A stretch of 64,000 nt of DNA from Ailanthus altissimus (taxonomy: Eukaryota > Streptophyta > Magnoliopsida > Sapindales > Simaroubaceae). Shown here piece after piece: positions 23,714 through 37,630 of the stretch (positions are counted from its first letter, which is position 1; every line of letters starts with the position of its first letter). The stretch is from positions 10,822,501 through 10,886,500 of the forward strand of contig OX327690.1 in the NCBI GenBank assembly GCA_946807835.1. The letters run 5' to 3'. Under the pieces are notes generated by a model. The model had not been told where the DNA came from. It did not search any database and saw nothing but the letters and a program-made list of their open reading frames with translations. The position numbers were made by a program, and so were the translations under genes.

Positions 23714-26430
23714 TGTCACGCCCCAGACCCAAAAGATCTGACACACGACACACTTACATTCATTCAATAATACTTAAACATTCATTTTAATTTCTTTCAG
23801 AATTATAGCAATTGAATTATGACTGGGACAATTAGTAAACCGGAGATACGCAGAGTTTTCTCAGAGATTAACACTCTACTACATCACCAGTAGCAACTTT
23901 GTTACCAGAAGCCCAGAATATATTCATTGTAAATTCTTACTTAAAATCAATCCATTACTACACTTGGTAAAACTTAAACTAAGTCCAACCACACACAATA
24001 AAATAATACATAGGTATTTATTCACTATGGACAAATCAAATATCTTATCCCACGTGTCCACAAATGAAACACTTAGCAACCTAACAACTTAGGGAACCTA
24101 AGGAACAGCAGAATCCTTGCCAAATCCACTAAGCACACATGTACCTTATTTACCTGAAATCACCATAAACTATAATGAGTATAAAACTCAGTAAGCATAC
24201 TAGTTTTTCATATATCAAATACAAATACATATATGTACACAATGCATATGTATGATATGCTGTGATCAATCAAAATCATAATCTTATCAAATCACATATC
24301 ATGTAAGCGCTTACACATTCTTTCAAAACACATAATAGGAATACCATCACTCAACTACTACTTAGTAGGACTTACATATCACATATCACATAATGAGCCA
24401 AATGTCACTCGTAGGTGACATACCGTATGAGAGGAATAGTACAAGTGAGGCCTTTAAATTACACATATATAATGCTCATGCCCGAAGGTAAAAGCCAAAC
24501 CCTCACCTTGATCATCGGTGAGTCCTCTCACATGCACCAATACGCCACCACACGAATGTGATGACTCACACTTCCTTTAGGTACCAATAGGATCCTCCCT
24601 ACATACGGAACACATAACATATACCAATCCCGAAGGAAAGGCCACACATAAAGGCTCCATAAATCACATAAAATGCCTACTAAGTTAACAGTGAGTTCAA
24701 GTACCCTCAAAACACAAAATATTTCTCATGGACATATTACACTTCAAAAGCTTTCTTTGTTAAACATATCTTATTTTGAAAGCTCACTTTCAAAAAACAC
24801 ATGTATGTCCATGCTCAATGTCAATGCTCACATTCATAAACATATATTCACATTTCATATCAAAATATACTTTGACATAACATAAACATATTCTTAACCA
24901 CATTTACAAAATCATTCATAACACTTACTATGTTTATTGTGATTCCAGTAAAAAGTCTAGTATACTTACCTCTTAACACTTTCAGCTACAAGGCTTAAAT
25001 ATCCTTAACCTATCAATGGAGATTAATCCTTTCATAAGCCTCACAATTCACACAAAATACTTTAAATAGCTTACAAAATTATACACAATGCATTTATCAC
25101 ATCAAATTGGTCTAAATATTTGGTTTCTCAAAACCTGTCATTCTGACCACTTACACTTAACAAAAATTTCTAATACATCAAATGATATCCAATTACTCCA
25201 AAATCAGAATATACCATTCTTGACTCATATATCATTCTTATATATGAATATTATATCAAAGTTCCTACACAATCCATTCCATACACACTATCGAATCCAA
25301 ACTGCAAACCTGACAGGATCACGATACTTACTGAACAGTATTTAATATCCTAATTTTATAAAATCATATACTAACCCAAAAATTATAACACTACCACATA
25401 ATTACTCTTAACACATATCTCAGTCCATGATAAATATTTGACTTCCAAATCACTGCCAAAAATATTTTAAAACTATTTTATTCCATAGCTTTAAAAATCT
25501 GTTAATCAAATACTGTAATGAGCGGATATACTTTAGAAAATCATAACATTTCAACCACATTGATCTAAATTCTCAATTCTGATTATATCATATTAGACAT
25601 ATAAACTTATCATATTCCACAAAGTCGTAATTTTTGAAGATCATTCAATAGGACAAACATTGTTCGTCACTGTATTATACTGTTTACATAGGAAATTTCC
25701 AGAATTTCAGGGTCATTTTGGTAAATTCACAAACAATTCAATTTCTGGAATTTTGAATCGATTAAAAGTCTCAGATGATACTAAACATGTCTAATTTCAT
25801 ATACTCAAAATTCAAAACCAGAATCGAATCACAACAATTTATAAAATTCTTGGATCAAGAGACTATCAAGCAGATATTCTACAATCCATCATCATTTATC
25901 AAACTATCTTATAGATCATCATCAATTCTCAAAATATCATACGAAATACACATCAAATCCTCAATTGTACATATTTCCAGAAATCAAAACTTAAAGAAAT
26001 TAACATAATTAACACCAATAAATTGAGAAATAGTTGTGATATACCCCTTAAAATCCAAAATTCCAATTTCTTCTTCTTTTTCTTCTCCTTCTTCTCTTTC
26101 TCTCCCCTCTTTTCTCTCTTCTCTCTCTCTAAAAGAGGTAGCTCGACCAAAATGAGAGAATTAGGGTTTTAAAAGTGTATTTTTATACTAAGTGGCTAAT
26201 TTTTGGTATTTACGAATTTACCCCCAAAACTTTCAAAGTATTACAATTTGGTCCCTAAAATAAATCTAAAGTCTTGCAATTAAACCCAATGCTAATAGTA
26301 TCACCTTAACCTATACAAACACTACTAATAACAATATATAAATCAAGTATCACCAACATACAAATAAAATACGTATATTTATACATATATAAATACTTGT
26401 TCTTACCAGTCGTGGATACTGGTTACTACA
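23714..26430 (-). mobile_element. Solo LTR (Tekay/Del-like), inverted, TSD CTTAT, 2717 bp
   Basis: Read on the minus strand it starts TGTAGTAACC and ends GGGGCGTGACA. CTTAT stands at 23709-23713 and 26431-26435. A TACTGAGTTTTATACTCA block at about 24190 corresponds in position to CACTCACTGAGC of the solo LTR at 7786. No coding content: the ORFs within are AT-rich and unsupported. Inserted in the gag of E. Confidence 0.88.
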
Positions 26431-26466
26431 CTTATCAATAACAATAAGGCTCCCACATGTTTGTAT

Positions 26467-28610
26467 TGTTGACGTGTTTTAGGGTGTACATGTTAAAAAA
26501 CACTAAACACATGTATCATATACACAAATTTTGTAGTGGAATTAAGCATGTAATAACATATACACATGCACCTTAAATTATTAACAACTTAAGATTATAG
26601 AAACATACTTTTGATGACCTTCGGTGAAGATTTTAATTCAGAATTTTTTTAGCTCCAACTTTGAGCCCTTGAAGTGCGCTATTGTTCAATTCTAGTTCAC
26701 AACAATCCGGTGGGATTGTGAAGCTAGAATAGTAGCAATTAAATTTTCAGCAATAAAGTTTTGTTTCTTGAAAGAAAAATAAGTGGAATTTATTTTTTCT
26801 CTCTCTCTAGTTTTTCTCAAAAATCATTGCTAAAAGAAAACTCTCCAAAAACCAAACTCTCTTCAATGCCCTCTCTACTTACATGAATATTTTTTTCACC
26901 ATTGTTAATCAAAATGAATTCACACATTTTTGGTGCTCTATCCACTTCATAAGTGCTCTACAAAAATTAGGTTAAGTGGTCAACAACTAAAAATAATTTT
27001 GGTGGCCATTTTAATGGTCTAATAAAATTGACCATTAATTCTACAAAATGGTGCTCCACTTAATTTAATTTATGTTTCTCAAATTAGGTATATCTTCCAC
27101 TTAAGAATAAAATAACAAATAAATAAAAATTAAATTTTATTTATTTAAATAATATTTATTTCATTATTAATAAATATTTGAATAATTAATATTTACCTTA
27201 TTTCATTTTACTAACATGGTTAATGGGTGAATTCTTGATGAAATAATTCATGGAACAAAATTGTGCCACTTGTTAATATCTAATTAGTTAACAACTCTTA
27301 TCAACTAATTAAGTGATGTACTTAACATTTAAGTCTAGACAAGTGCACAACCCGAAGAATGCTGAAATATATTTTCAGTTTGCTGGAATTTTTAGGATGG
27401 AACTGTTCAATCCATAATGCTACCCTAGTGCACAATGAGTACACTTCATATTGTAAGACTCTCTAGGTCCACGCCCAAATCGTCATATGGAACTCCTCTA
27501 TACATCTGTGAACGATGCCCCACACACATGTTATAGATATCACAAAGCAACGCATTGGATAATACAAGTTGAGGTTATAACATATTCATATAATCCCTTC
27601 ATTATGTATATTCGAGTAGAGCGGAGATATAGATCAACACCGTTAAATATCCATATGCCCAACCAAAAGCTTATCTCTAGAATTGTATTTCAATAAATAA
27701 TATTCTCAAACACATTTGTGATATTATTTATCCATAAGGTTAAACTCTTTTTACTGCTTATGGCCATAAGAATTTTTGAAATATAATTTTAGAGTATTAG
27801 GATATATTACTCACCCAAATAAGCTGATGGATCCCATATCTATGCACACTGGACTCTATGAGTATCGAACTATACCCAGTGACACTCAACGGTCAGACCA
27901 TAAAAGGTATCTGACATGTGTTGAACCAAAGTATGATGGATCACTCACAAGCCCACTGTGGCACTCAGTTAAAGGACCACAAATACTACTCAACTCGAAA
28001 GACCCTCCATTGACAGCTTTATAGAATGTCTATTAGAGCTCTTTGTGAGTCTATTCAGTATTCAGTCCTTACTGAATACTTATATCTCTATACAAGCTTC
28101 CACTAAACTCATAGTTTGCTAAGACTAACCATCTAGACCATCCAGATATAGACATACACCGATCTATATATTTATTAAGGTATTCATTGATAGACCAACA
28201 TCAGTGAAGATAAATCAAGAACATTATATTTGAAAATATATTTGCATAATGATATTTCCTAGTACTATTTACAACTCTTTGCAACTACGTCATTATTAAT
28301 ATATTCTCAGGTCTTTGTCCCATTTCAAACAAGGCTCTAACTCTTTAGATATCGTTGACTCTTATAACCTAATAACTCTTATCAGTGGCAACTCTCAGCA
28401 TTTATAACTCTCAGCATTGCTAATTCCTAGCACTGATCTAAACTCATTTAGACCAGATCTAAACTCTTTCAAATCATACAATATCTGAAACGTTATAAAC
28501 ATCTTACCATATATAAAATATAATTAGCGATTTAATAAAATGATAATACTAGTATAAATATTAAAAAAAATTCATATATAAAGGGATGACACATAAGCAC
28601 AATCTCAACA
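26467..28610 (-). mobile_element. Solo LTR, Copia family, inverted, 2144 bp
   Basis: On the minus strand begins TGTTGAGATTGTGCTTATG and ends ACGTCAACA. Flanks are TGTAT (26462-26466) and TGTGT (28611-28615), a duplication with one mismatch. Inserted 36 bp after the Tekay-like LTR, at the end of the gag of E. It is a divergent member of the family. Confidence 0.82.
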
Positions 28611-30706
28611 TGTGTTTGACAAATATAGACATTTTTATGGCATATGATGCCAGTTTAGGCTGGGTATGAGATACCGCATGTCCCTCTCATATCTGCAATA
28701 TGTTGCAAGGACTGAGAGAGACTAGAATGCAACAGCCTAGAGAAGTTATGTTGTGAGTAGGAAATTGTGATTTCCTGGACGTTCAAATTGTTGGATAGCT
28801 TGATTTACTTTTCCCATACAGAAAAATAGTTGTAGTGCATGATTGGTATTATGTCTAAAACATCATTTAAAAAATTGTCTCTTTCTATATTTGACAGTGA
28901 AGGATATCATATGAATATTATAAATAGTTGCTTATGCTCATATGAGGTGACTGATGTATTATTAGCTAAATGTCAGTTAATAAATGGACATAATATACAA
29001 TTAGAAATTTTAGTAGATCAGAATCTTTAAATAACGAAATTGTGGCTTATGAGATTAGGTTATATAGGCTTGAGATGCCTAACCTGTCTAGGTAATGATG
29101 GTTGGATACTTGATTTATCCATAGAAACTTAACCAGTTTATGAATAATGTATTCAAGGTAGATGACCAAACCTCTATTTTAGGTGTTGGACACCGAGCCA
29201 CTGATTTATTAAAAATTATACATGGTGATGTATGTTGTCCAATGGATCATACTGCGATGGGACAATTTTAGTACTTCATAACCTGTGTCGATGATCTGTC
29301 ATGATATGGGTACATGTGTCTTATGAAACACAGGTAAAAAATCTTTGAAAAGTTCAAAAGGTTTCGATTGGAAGAAGAGCAACATACCAGAATGTATGTC
29401 TCATCCCTTCGATTAAATCAAGGTAATGAGTACATTAGCAATAAGTTTTGATTGTTTAAAGAAGAATGAGATTCTTGCTTACCATAGTCCTCTAGGTACT
29501 CTGCAATATAGTGATGTTTCAGAAAGGAGGAACCAGACTTTATTAGATATGGTCTGATCGATGATAAGTTTTATCGATCTATATTTGTGGGAATATGCTC
29601 CAATAATAGCTGCTTATTGAACAGAGTTCCATCAAAAGCTGTTCCTTCCACTCCATATGAGATACCAAGAGACAAGAAGTCAAATCTTAAATATGTTAAG
29701 ATTTTGGGCTATCCTGCTAACGTAAGAGTTACGTAGTAGGATATACTTATACCTAAAGAAGTTGAGTCTTAAGTGTTTTAAGACTTGAAGCTATCCTGCT
29801 AACGTAAGAGTTATATAGCAGGATAAACTAGCACTTAAAAGGTATAAGTATAGGTCCATTGAGTATTATCTGAATTCAATAGTATACTAGTTTTATGATT
29901 CAAAGAATCGAAAAGTAATCATTTCTCGGTATACCACTATCCTAGAGGAAGAGTTTCTCATGGACAGTGGGAATTATAGAAAGATTAAACTTGGTGAAGT
30001 CAATCTAGAATTCAATAAACCAAGGATGGGAACTCATAGTCAATTAAGTAGTGGACTTTTAACACACTCTCCAAGTGAGTCGAAAAGGATCTCTATGTCA
30101 TCTTTTAGGTATGTTAGATGCCTGAAGATGAACTTGGGGTTTCTTTAGTAGACGAAAATGATTCTTTGACCTATAGGGAGATGATGTTAGATATTGATTC
30201 AAAAAAAATAGCAAGAAACCATGAAAATAATAATTGACTATATGCATCAGAATCAAGTTTGAGACTTGGTTATGCTACCCGTGGGAATTGTTTTCACCGA
30301 TTATAAAGAGTTTACAATAGGTTGTAGGAATCAGATGGATCGTAAAGACTTTTTAGGTCCAATATTGGTTCTAGAGAAGTTAACTTTAGTGATCTGGGAT
30401 CAACAATGAGGAAACATTTGGACCAGTAGTGATGCTAAAGTCGATTAAAATTCTATTGGCTCTTGTGGTATATTATGACTTTGAGAATTGGCAAAATTGA
30501 TATCAAAATGGCATTTTAGTATGCATATCTCAAGGTAGAGATATATATGGAATAGTTAGAAGGTTTTGTGTTTAGTCAGACCTTAGATCTTGTATGCAGG
30601 CTTAAGAAGTTCACTTATGGGCTTTAACAGGTTTTTCGAAGCTGAAGTCATTGTTTTGATGAAGTAATTAGATTGTCTAATTTCATTAAAAACAATGAGA
30701 ATGCGT
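28611..30706 (+). pseudogene. pol of Copia element E (protease, integrase, part of RT)
   Basis: Heavily decayed. The protease active site DTAC is encoded at 28670-28681, followed by SHICNMLQGL. Integrase traces occur at 29190-29400, and at 29515-29690 is the conserved C-terminal stretch (SERRNQTLLDM, then the PSKAVPSTPYEI region). RT traces occur from about 30220 to 30700. Many stops and shifts. An 82-bp tandem duplication lies at 29709-29830. Copia order (protease-integrase-RT) identifies the superfamily. Confidence 0.8.
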
Positions 30707-30847
30707 GTGTGCTTGAGGAAGGTAGAATAGCAGCTAATCTTGTCAAGCCTTTAGTATATTATCGAACCAGAGTACCCGCCTTGACGTAACCCGTTCATAA
30801 TTTTAATTCTTCAACACAGTGTGCTTGAGGAAGGTAGAATAGCAGCT
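30707..30847 (+). repeat. 29-bp direct repeat around a filler
   Basis: The 29-bp segment starting GTGTGCTTGAGG occurs at 30707-30735 and 30819-30847, separated by 83 bp of unrecognised sequence. Resembles a break-repair scar at the edge of the following LTR. Confidence 0.6.
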
Positions 30848-30849
30848 AT

Positions 30850-32900
30850 TCTAACAAAGGATTCAACTCTTGAATCCTTATTTCTACCTTATAATATTAG
30901 TGACCAAAATAGAAGAGGAAAAATGGAAGAGTTATGTTTTTGTGCTCTCAACACTTGAGAGATTTTTCTAACACTTCGCAAAATTCACTTCTCTCACTCC
31001 CTTAACCCCTTGCACGAATTTTTGATGATTAATTGAGCAATTAATTGCTCTTTTATTTGTTTATTATTTTCTTTCATTTTCTCACCTAATGGCATCTATT
31101 ATGTTTGCCATTAGTGTTTTGTTTATTATTATCTTTCATTTTCTCACCTAATGGCATCCATTATGTTTGTCATTAGTTTATGTTTATTATTATTTACAAT
31201 AAACCAAATGAAAACAAAACAAAATGAAAAAGCATGTAAATGAACTTAGCCTTAATGTAGGCCAAATGAGAAAACACTTTCTCATTATTAAGAAACATCT
31301 TAAGGCCTACCATTAACAAATGCCACCTATTTATACTTATCTTATCATTTAATTAATATTAAATAAATGATTTAATCATATTTAATCATGGTAGAAACAT
31401 ATGCCAATTTAAATAAAAAATTAATTGTTTGATTTCAATTTGAATAACAATATCATATATTATTATTATTATTATTTTATTCAATAAATATTTTAATGAA
31501 TAAAATAATATTATTATTTGTCCAACAAATAAGGTTATTTTGGTAATTTATAAATCAAACAATAATTGGCCCAAATTTCCCATGTGTCAACAACTCATTG
31601 GTCAACAACTAATTGTTAACTAATTATGTACTTAACTCTTAAGTCTTGACACGTGCACGACCGGAGGGAAAATGAAGTAAATGTTTGGTCTGCTGGAATT
31701 TTCTAGATCGAACTAGTCAATCTGGTACACTACCCCAGTGCACAACGAGTACACTTCATATTGCCGGACTCTCTAGGTCCAGTCCCAATTTGTCAAACAA
31801 AACTATTCTGTGAGTCCGAGATCGATGCCCTACGCACACATCATGGATATTACAAATCAGTGCAGTAGATCATACAAGTTAAATTCATAGCGCATACGTA
31901 TAATCCTTCCGCCAATCATATCCTAGAAGAGCAGGGATATAGATCGCTACCGTCGAATCCCTTTGTGCTCATCCGTAAACTTATCTCCCGACACGTATCT
32001 TAATAAACAATATATGTAAACACTTTTAAAATATTGTTTAACCCTGTAGGAAATTGTTTTCTTGGGTTTGTTGTTTATGGCCATAAGACTTTCTAAGATA
32101 CAGTCTCTGAGCATCCAGATATATTAACTCATCCATATGAGTTGACAGATTTCAAATCTGTACACACCAAACTTCATAAGCATCGGACCATACCTAGCAG
32201 TCACACCATTAAAGGTCTGTGACATGTATGAAACCAAAGTGTGATGGATCACTTATAAGCTCACTGTGGTACTTAGATCAAAGGACTACGTATACAACTC
32301 AACTCGAGAAGACCTTCCATTGACGGCTTCATGGGATGTCTATTGAGGTCCTCGTTGAGTCTGTTCAGTATTCAGTCCTTACGGAACACTTGTATGCTAT
32401 ACAAACTTCCAGTAAGTTCATGGTTAGCTAAGAACAACCATCTAAACTATCTAGGTATAGTATACACTGGTCTATGTAAAAGGATTCCACCGATAGACCT
32501 ACATCAGTGAATTAAGACCAGGAACATATAATTTAAGAATAAAGTTGCATAATAACATTTCTTAGCATCTATTGCAACTCTTACAACTATGTTATCACTA
32601 AGGTATTCTTATGTCTTTTTACCGTCACAGACAAGATTCTAACTTTTAGACTTCACTGATTAATATAACATGCTAACTCTTTAGCATTTATAATTTTTAG
32701 TGATGCTAACTCTTGGCATTAATCTAAACTTCTTTAGACTAAATCTGAACTCCTTTAGATCATGTAATGTCCATAACGTCATAAGCATTGAACAATTTAA
32801 TAATAGTAATTAGCAACATAACAAATAATGAACTGTATAAATATTACAAAATGAAATATTCATACAACAATGGGGTGGTACGTGAGAAAAAATCTCAACC
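30850..32900 (-). mobile_element. Copia-family LTR, inverted, divergent
   Basis: From about 31640 rightwards it is the reverse complement of the Copia LTR family (for example the CACTACCCCAGTGCACAACGAG region), ending AATCTCAACC at 32900 (LTR start with one change). The left half (30850-31640) is AT-rich U5-like sequence without close relatives here; the left edge is approximate and no target duplication was found. Confidence 0.65.
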
Positions 32901-32903
32901 AAT

Positions 32904-33075
32904 CGACTAGCTCGATAAGTACAACCATCAAACCTTAAAGGCCTATAAGGGATGAGATCCCAGGTTCGATATTGGTTAGAGGCGTAGGTAACCTGCGGGG
33001 GGTGTGAGTGGTATACCAGTTAATACCTTGGTAGACCCAAGGTGTTGGGTGGGCTCCACACACTCTTACAAAAAG
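32904..33075 (+). repeat. SINE-like tRNA-derived repeat, old monomer
   Basis: Contains A-box-like CTAGCTCGATAAGTA near 32908 and a B box GGTTCGATATTGG near 32975, with AAAGGCCTATAA between and a CACACTCTTACAAAAA end. Same family as the inverted dimers at 33085, 47979 and 60616. The A-box/B-box spacing is wider than in a tRNA. Confidence 0.6.
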
Positions 33076-33084
33076 GTCGACCTA

Positions 33085-33404
33085 TTTTTTTAGAGTATAT
33101 AGGACCCACCAACTCCTTGGTCAGCCGACTAGATGACACCTCAGAGCCACCGGTGTCCTAACACACAATTCTTAGGTTACCTGCACCCCCAATGAATCGA
33201 ACCCCCCCCCCCCCCAATCTCATGGAGGCCTTATAGGCCTTTAGAGGTTCGTCCTTATACCCATCAAGCTCCATGAGATGGGGGCGGGGGTTCGATTCAT
33301 TGGGGGTGCAGGTAACTTGAGAATTGTGTGCTAGGACACCGATGGCTCTGAGGTGTCATCTAGTCGGCTGACCAAGGAGTTGATGGATCCCATACACTCT
33401 AACA
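33085..33404. repeat. SINE-like inverted dimer 1
   Basis: The left arm is the reverse complement of the right arm (GGACCCACCAACTCC... versus ...GGAGTTGATGGATCC). B boxes lie in opposite orientation (GAATCGAACCC at about 33193 and GGGTTCGATTC at 33289). The right arm lacks the A-box part. A run of about 14 C occurs at about 33202-33216. Confidence 0.7.
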
Positions 33405-33811
33405 ATATGTTCATTCTCAATGGCACTAAATGATTTAGAATAGCACCAAAGTAGGATTCACTGCTAAATCATTTTGAAACAACGAAGGAAGCAGTGTGGA
33501 TTTGTAGGATTGTCATTTATCTTGGAAAAGTTCCAAGATAAAAGGATCATATCTCATTGTTTTGTGACAAAAACTATGCTATTGTATAGGTTATTTAGCT
33601 AAGAGGTTACCAGTAGTCTAACTATGTTGAGAGGAGTCTCACATAATTAAAGAGATCTTAGCTTGAGAAGATGTGATTTTTTGTAAAATTATTCTATAAA
33701 TAATTTAGCAGACCCATTTTCTAAGGTTATAACTCCAAAAGTGTTTCAAAAATACGTGAATTCGATGTATATGAGATACCATCAGGAATGACACTAAAGC
33801 AAATGGGAGAT
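33405..33811 (+). pseudogene. 3' end of Copia element E pol (RNase H end) and PPT
   Basis: Colinear with 37250-37630 of G: decayed RNase H C-terminus, then the polypurine tract AAATGGGAGAT at 33801-33811 abutting the LTR. The RT/RNase H between 30706 and here is missing. Confidence 0.65.
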
Positions 33812-34658
33812 TGATAGGGTTGGTGCTTATGTGCCATCCCTAATTGTACATATACTTATTATTTATAAGTGTACATTACCATTAAATCGCTAATCCTTAT
33901 TTATATGGTACCATGCAATATAATATTACAGACATTGTATCATGTAAAGGAGTTTAGATTTGATCTAAAAGAGTTTAGATCATGCCCAAGAGTTGACCAT
34001 GCTGAGAATATAAATACTATGAGTTAGCATAGCTAAGTGTTAGCTGGTTATAATACTTAGCAAAGATCCAAGAGTTGAAGCCTTATTTGTAATGGGACAT
34101 AAACCCGAGAATATACTAGTAACTACATAGTTGCAAAAGTTGCAATTAAATTCTAAGAAATGTCAATTGCGCAAGTATGTTCTTGAATATTGTTCCTAAT
34201 CTATTTTTGTCGATGCGGGTCTATCAGTGGATATCTTTATATAGATCAGCATATGTCATGCCTATAGGGTATAGATGGTTTTTCCTAAATGTCTGTAAGC
34301 TTGGAGCTCATATTGACATATGGGTATCTAGTTAGGATTGGATATAGGAGGGACTCACGAGGACCTCTGATAGACACCCTATGTAAACTATCAACAGAGG
34401 GTCATCTTGAGGGAGTTGGATATCCAGATGCTTGTAAGTGATCCACCATACTTTTGTTCCATGTATGTCACAAACATTTTATAGTGTCACCGCTGGGTGT
34501 CGCTACCTATGATCCAATGCTTATAAAGTCTAGTTCGATCAGATATGGGATCTCTCAGCTCCCTTAGGGAGTTGGATATCCAAATGCTTTGAGACTATAT
34601 CTCATAAAGTCTTATGGCCAAAAGCAATCATCTCGGGAAAGCGTTTCTGCCAGGGTTA
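33812..34658 (+). repeat. Copia LTR of E, left part (split by G)
   Basis: Begins TGATAGGGTTGG after the PPT and continues at 39839-41095 after the G insertion, about 2.1 kb when rejoined. It has its own small rearrangement near 34400-34430. It is followed not by flanking DNA but by a PBS, so it is shared by two internal regions. Confidence 0.8.
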
Positions 34659-36556
34659 TGTTAGGGTCGGTGCTTATGTGCCATTCCTGAATTTACATAT
34701 ACTTGTGTATTTATATAAGTGTACATTCCTATTAAATTGCTAATAGTCATATATATGGTATTATGTATGTAACGTTACAGACATTGTAGATCTGAAGGAG
34801 TTCGAATCAGATCTAAAGGAGTTTAGATAAGGGCTTATGATTAGCTACCCTAAGAGATATAATTGCTAAATGTTAGCACAGATAAGTGTTAGCTGGTTAT
34901 AATACTCAGTAGATCCAAGAGTTTGAGCCTTGTCTATAATGGGACATAGACCTGGGAATATACTAGTAATTGCATAGTTGCAAGAGTTGCAATCAGGTGC
35001 CAAAAAATGCTAGTTGCGCAAGTATGTTCTCAAATAATGGTCCCTGATCTATTTCTGCCGATGCGGGTTTGTTAGTGGATACCTTTTTATATAGATCAGC
35101 ATATTTTATACCTATAGGGTATAGATGGTCGTTCCTAGCCGACTGTGAGCTTGGAGCTCGTATTAACATATGGGTATCCAATTAGAACTGGATATGGGAC
35201 AGACTCTCGAGGGCCTCCGATAGACAATCAATGTAAGCCGTCAATGGAGGGTCCTTTCAAGTTGAGTAGTATATGTGATCCTTTAACCTGAGTGCCACGA
35301 TGGGCTTGTAAGTGATCCATCATACTTTGGTTCCACGAATGTCAAATACCTTTCATGGTATGACCGCTGGGTATAGTCTGATGCTTATGGAGTCCAGTGC
35401 GTTAATATATGGGATCCGTTAGCTCCGATATGGAGTTAAATACCAAGATACTTCGAGACTATATCTCAAAAAGTCTTGTGGCCACAAGCAATCATCCTGG
35501 GAAAGAGTTCCGTCAGGGTAGAACAATATGGCGAAGGAGTTTGCGCATATTGTTCAGTGAGATACGAGTCTGGAGATAGGACATGGATGAGCACAAAGGG
35601 ATTTGACGGTGATAATCTATATCCCTAGTACATCTAGGATATCATGACAGAAGGACTATACGTATGCGTTGTAACCTCAACTTGCATGGTTCAACGCATT
35701 GATTTGTATATTTGTGAAGTGTGTGTGGGGCATTGCTCACGGACTCATGAAATAGTTCTATTTAAAGAATCGGGCGTAGGACCTAGGTAATCCTGCGATA
35801 TAGAGTGTCTCGTTATGCACTAGGGCAGCGTGCCGGATTAAATTATTTAATCCAGTAATATTTAGCAATACAACGGAATGTGTGCATTTCTGTATTTAAG
35901 TGTTAAATACAATAATTAGTTAATAATTGTTATTTACTAATTATATTATGACACGTGGCGTATTTTGGACCCTCAATTGAGTTTCCCAAGTGTGAGATTT
36001 GGTGGAACCCACTAAGGGGTAAACTTGGTAACTATTCATGAGAAGCAAAATGGTTATTTCTCACTTTGATTATTTAATGGTTAAATAATCAAAATCTCTC
36101 TTATTTTATTATATAATATATTATTATATTATATTATAAGATATTATATATATAATAATATTATATTTTGTTTGGCACCTATTAGTATTATTTTATTATT
36201 ATTAATATTATATAATATATTATATTAATATTATATTATTATTTTATATAAATTAGATATATATATATATAAAGAAAGAAAGTGAGAAAGAAAAAGATCG
36301 AAAATGTGTGTTTTTCTTGGCCATTTGGCCGAGAGAGAAGAGAAGAGAAAATGGAGAAAGAAGAAGAAAGAAAGAAAATGAAGAAGAAGAAGAAAAAAAG
36401 GAAAAATGAAATTATTTCATTTTTCTTTATGCTTCCAATTGAAGCAATGGAGGATTGCTTCAAATTCTCAATTTCTTATCCTTTTGGAGAAAATGATAAA
36501 AACACACATTAACCATTTTGGGGTTTAAGAGTTAAACCCAGTGCTGTGTATAATGA
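34659..36556 (+). repeat. 5' LTR of G (3' end deleted)
   Basis: Parallel to 37631-39540 and then stops at about 36556, where pol sequence begins. The (TA)-rich block at 36105-36265 and the GA-rich run at 36270-36400 are the same landmarks as in the other LTRs. Confidence 0.85.
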
Positions 36557-37630
36557 CCTGGAGTTTTAGCAGATGGATGTAAAGAAGGTGTTTCGAAATG
36601 AATACCTCGAGTAAGAGATATTCATGGAACAGCTTGAAGATTTTACGTCCAGCCAGACTTCTAGTCAAGTGTGCATGATTAGTGCGAGCACGATAATCTT
36701 CTTGATGCTCTTTGTTGATGACATACTAGTCATTGGGAATGATGTAGTATGTTATAATCAATCAGAAGTAACTCGTAAGAATTTCTCCATAAAGGATTTG
36801 TGAGAGGCTTCCTTTATACTAGGTATAAAGATTTATAGAGATAAAGCTAGGAAGCTGATAGGAGGACTCTTTTAAATCATTTCACATCAATAGACCTGGT
36901 GTTCATCTTTTGATGAGAGTGTCTCTACAGATGGAAGATGAAAGAGTTAGAATGTCTAACACACCAGATAGATCAGCTCTTTAGAGATTGATGTATGTAA
37001 TTATGTGTTTGAGACCTGAGATCAGTCTGGCTACAAGAGTTACGAGCCGATTTCAGTCTGATTCAGGTGACCACCATTTGATGGCAGTGAAACATATCCT
37101 AAGGTACCTTGAGGATACAAAGGATAAGTTTCTCATAAAATGGAGAAAGCAACTTACAAATGAGAATATGCATGAAGTCAAACTTCCAGTTTGACCTAGA
37201 TGATAAAGAGTCTACATATGAGAATATGCATATTCTCATTAGTACTAAGAAAGTTGGAATCACATCAAACTGGGATTCACTGCTAATTTAGATTGGCGAA
37301 ATAGAAGCGGCAGTGAGGATTCGTAGGTTTATCGCTAGACTTGGAAGAGTTTCAAGATAGATGGATCCTATCCCATAATTTTGTGATAAAACAAGGCCAT
37401 TGTACAAGCCAAGGTGCCAAGAGGACACCAATACTCTAATTATGTTGAGAGGAGTCTCACATGATTAGAGGGATCTTGGCTAAAAGGAGATGTGATTATT
37501 TGTAGAAGTATTCTATAAATAATTTAGCGGACCCACTTTCTAAGGTTATGACTCTTAAAGTGTTTATGAAACACATAGATTCGATGTGTATGAGATACCA
37601 TCAGGAATGGCACTAGAGCAAATGAGAGAT
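36557..37630 (+). pseudogene. RT/RNase H remnant of Copia element G
   Basis: Starts in the RT region (QMDVKKVFRNEYLE near 36565) and has FVDDILVIGNDV at about 36715, the Copia YVDD site with Phe for Tyr. At 36988-37190 an open stretch reads MCLRPEISLATRVTSRFQSD, the conserved RT-RNase H linker. RNase H follows with several stops, and the tail runs to a purine tract before 37631. Confidence 0.85.

Noticed and set aside
32904..33075. tRNA gene, because of A- and B-box-like sequences
   Set aside because: Box spacing is too wide and no cloverleaf arms are visible; it is repeated at other loci.
33195..33220. Poly-C run as a functional element
   Set aside because: Homologous arms have mixed C/G sequence here; it is probably slippage or a base-calling effect.
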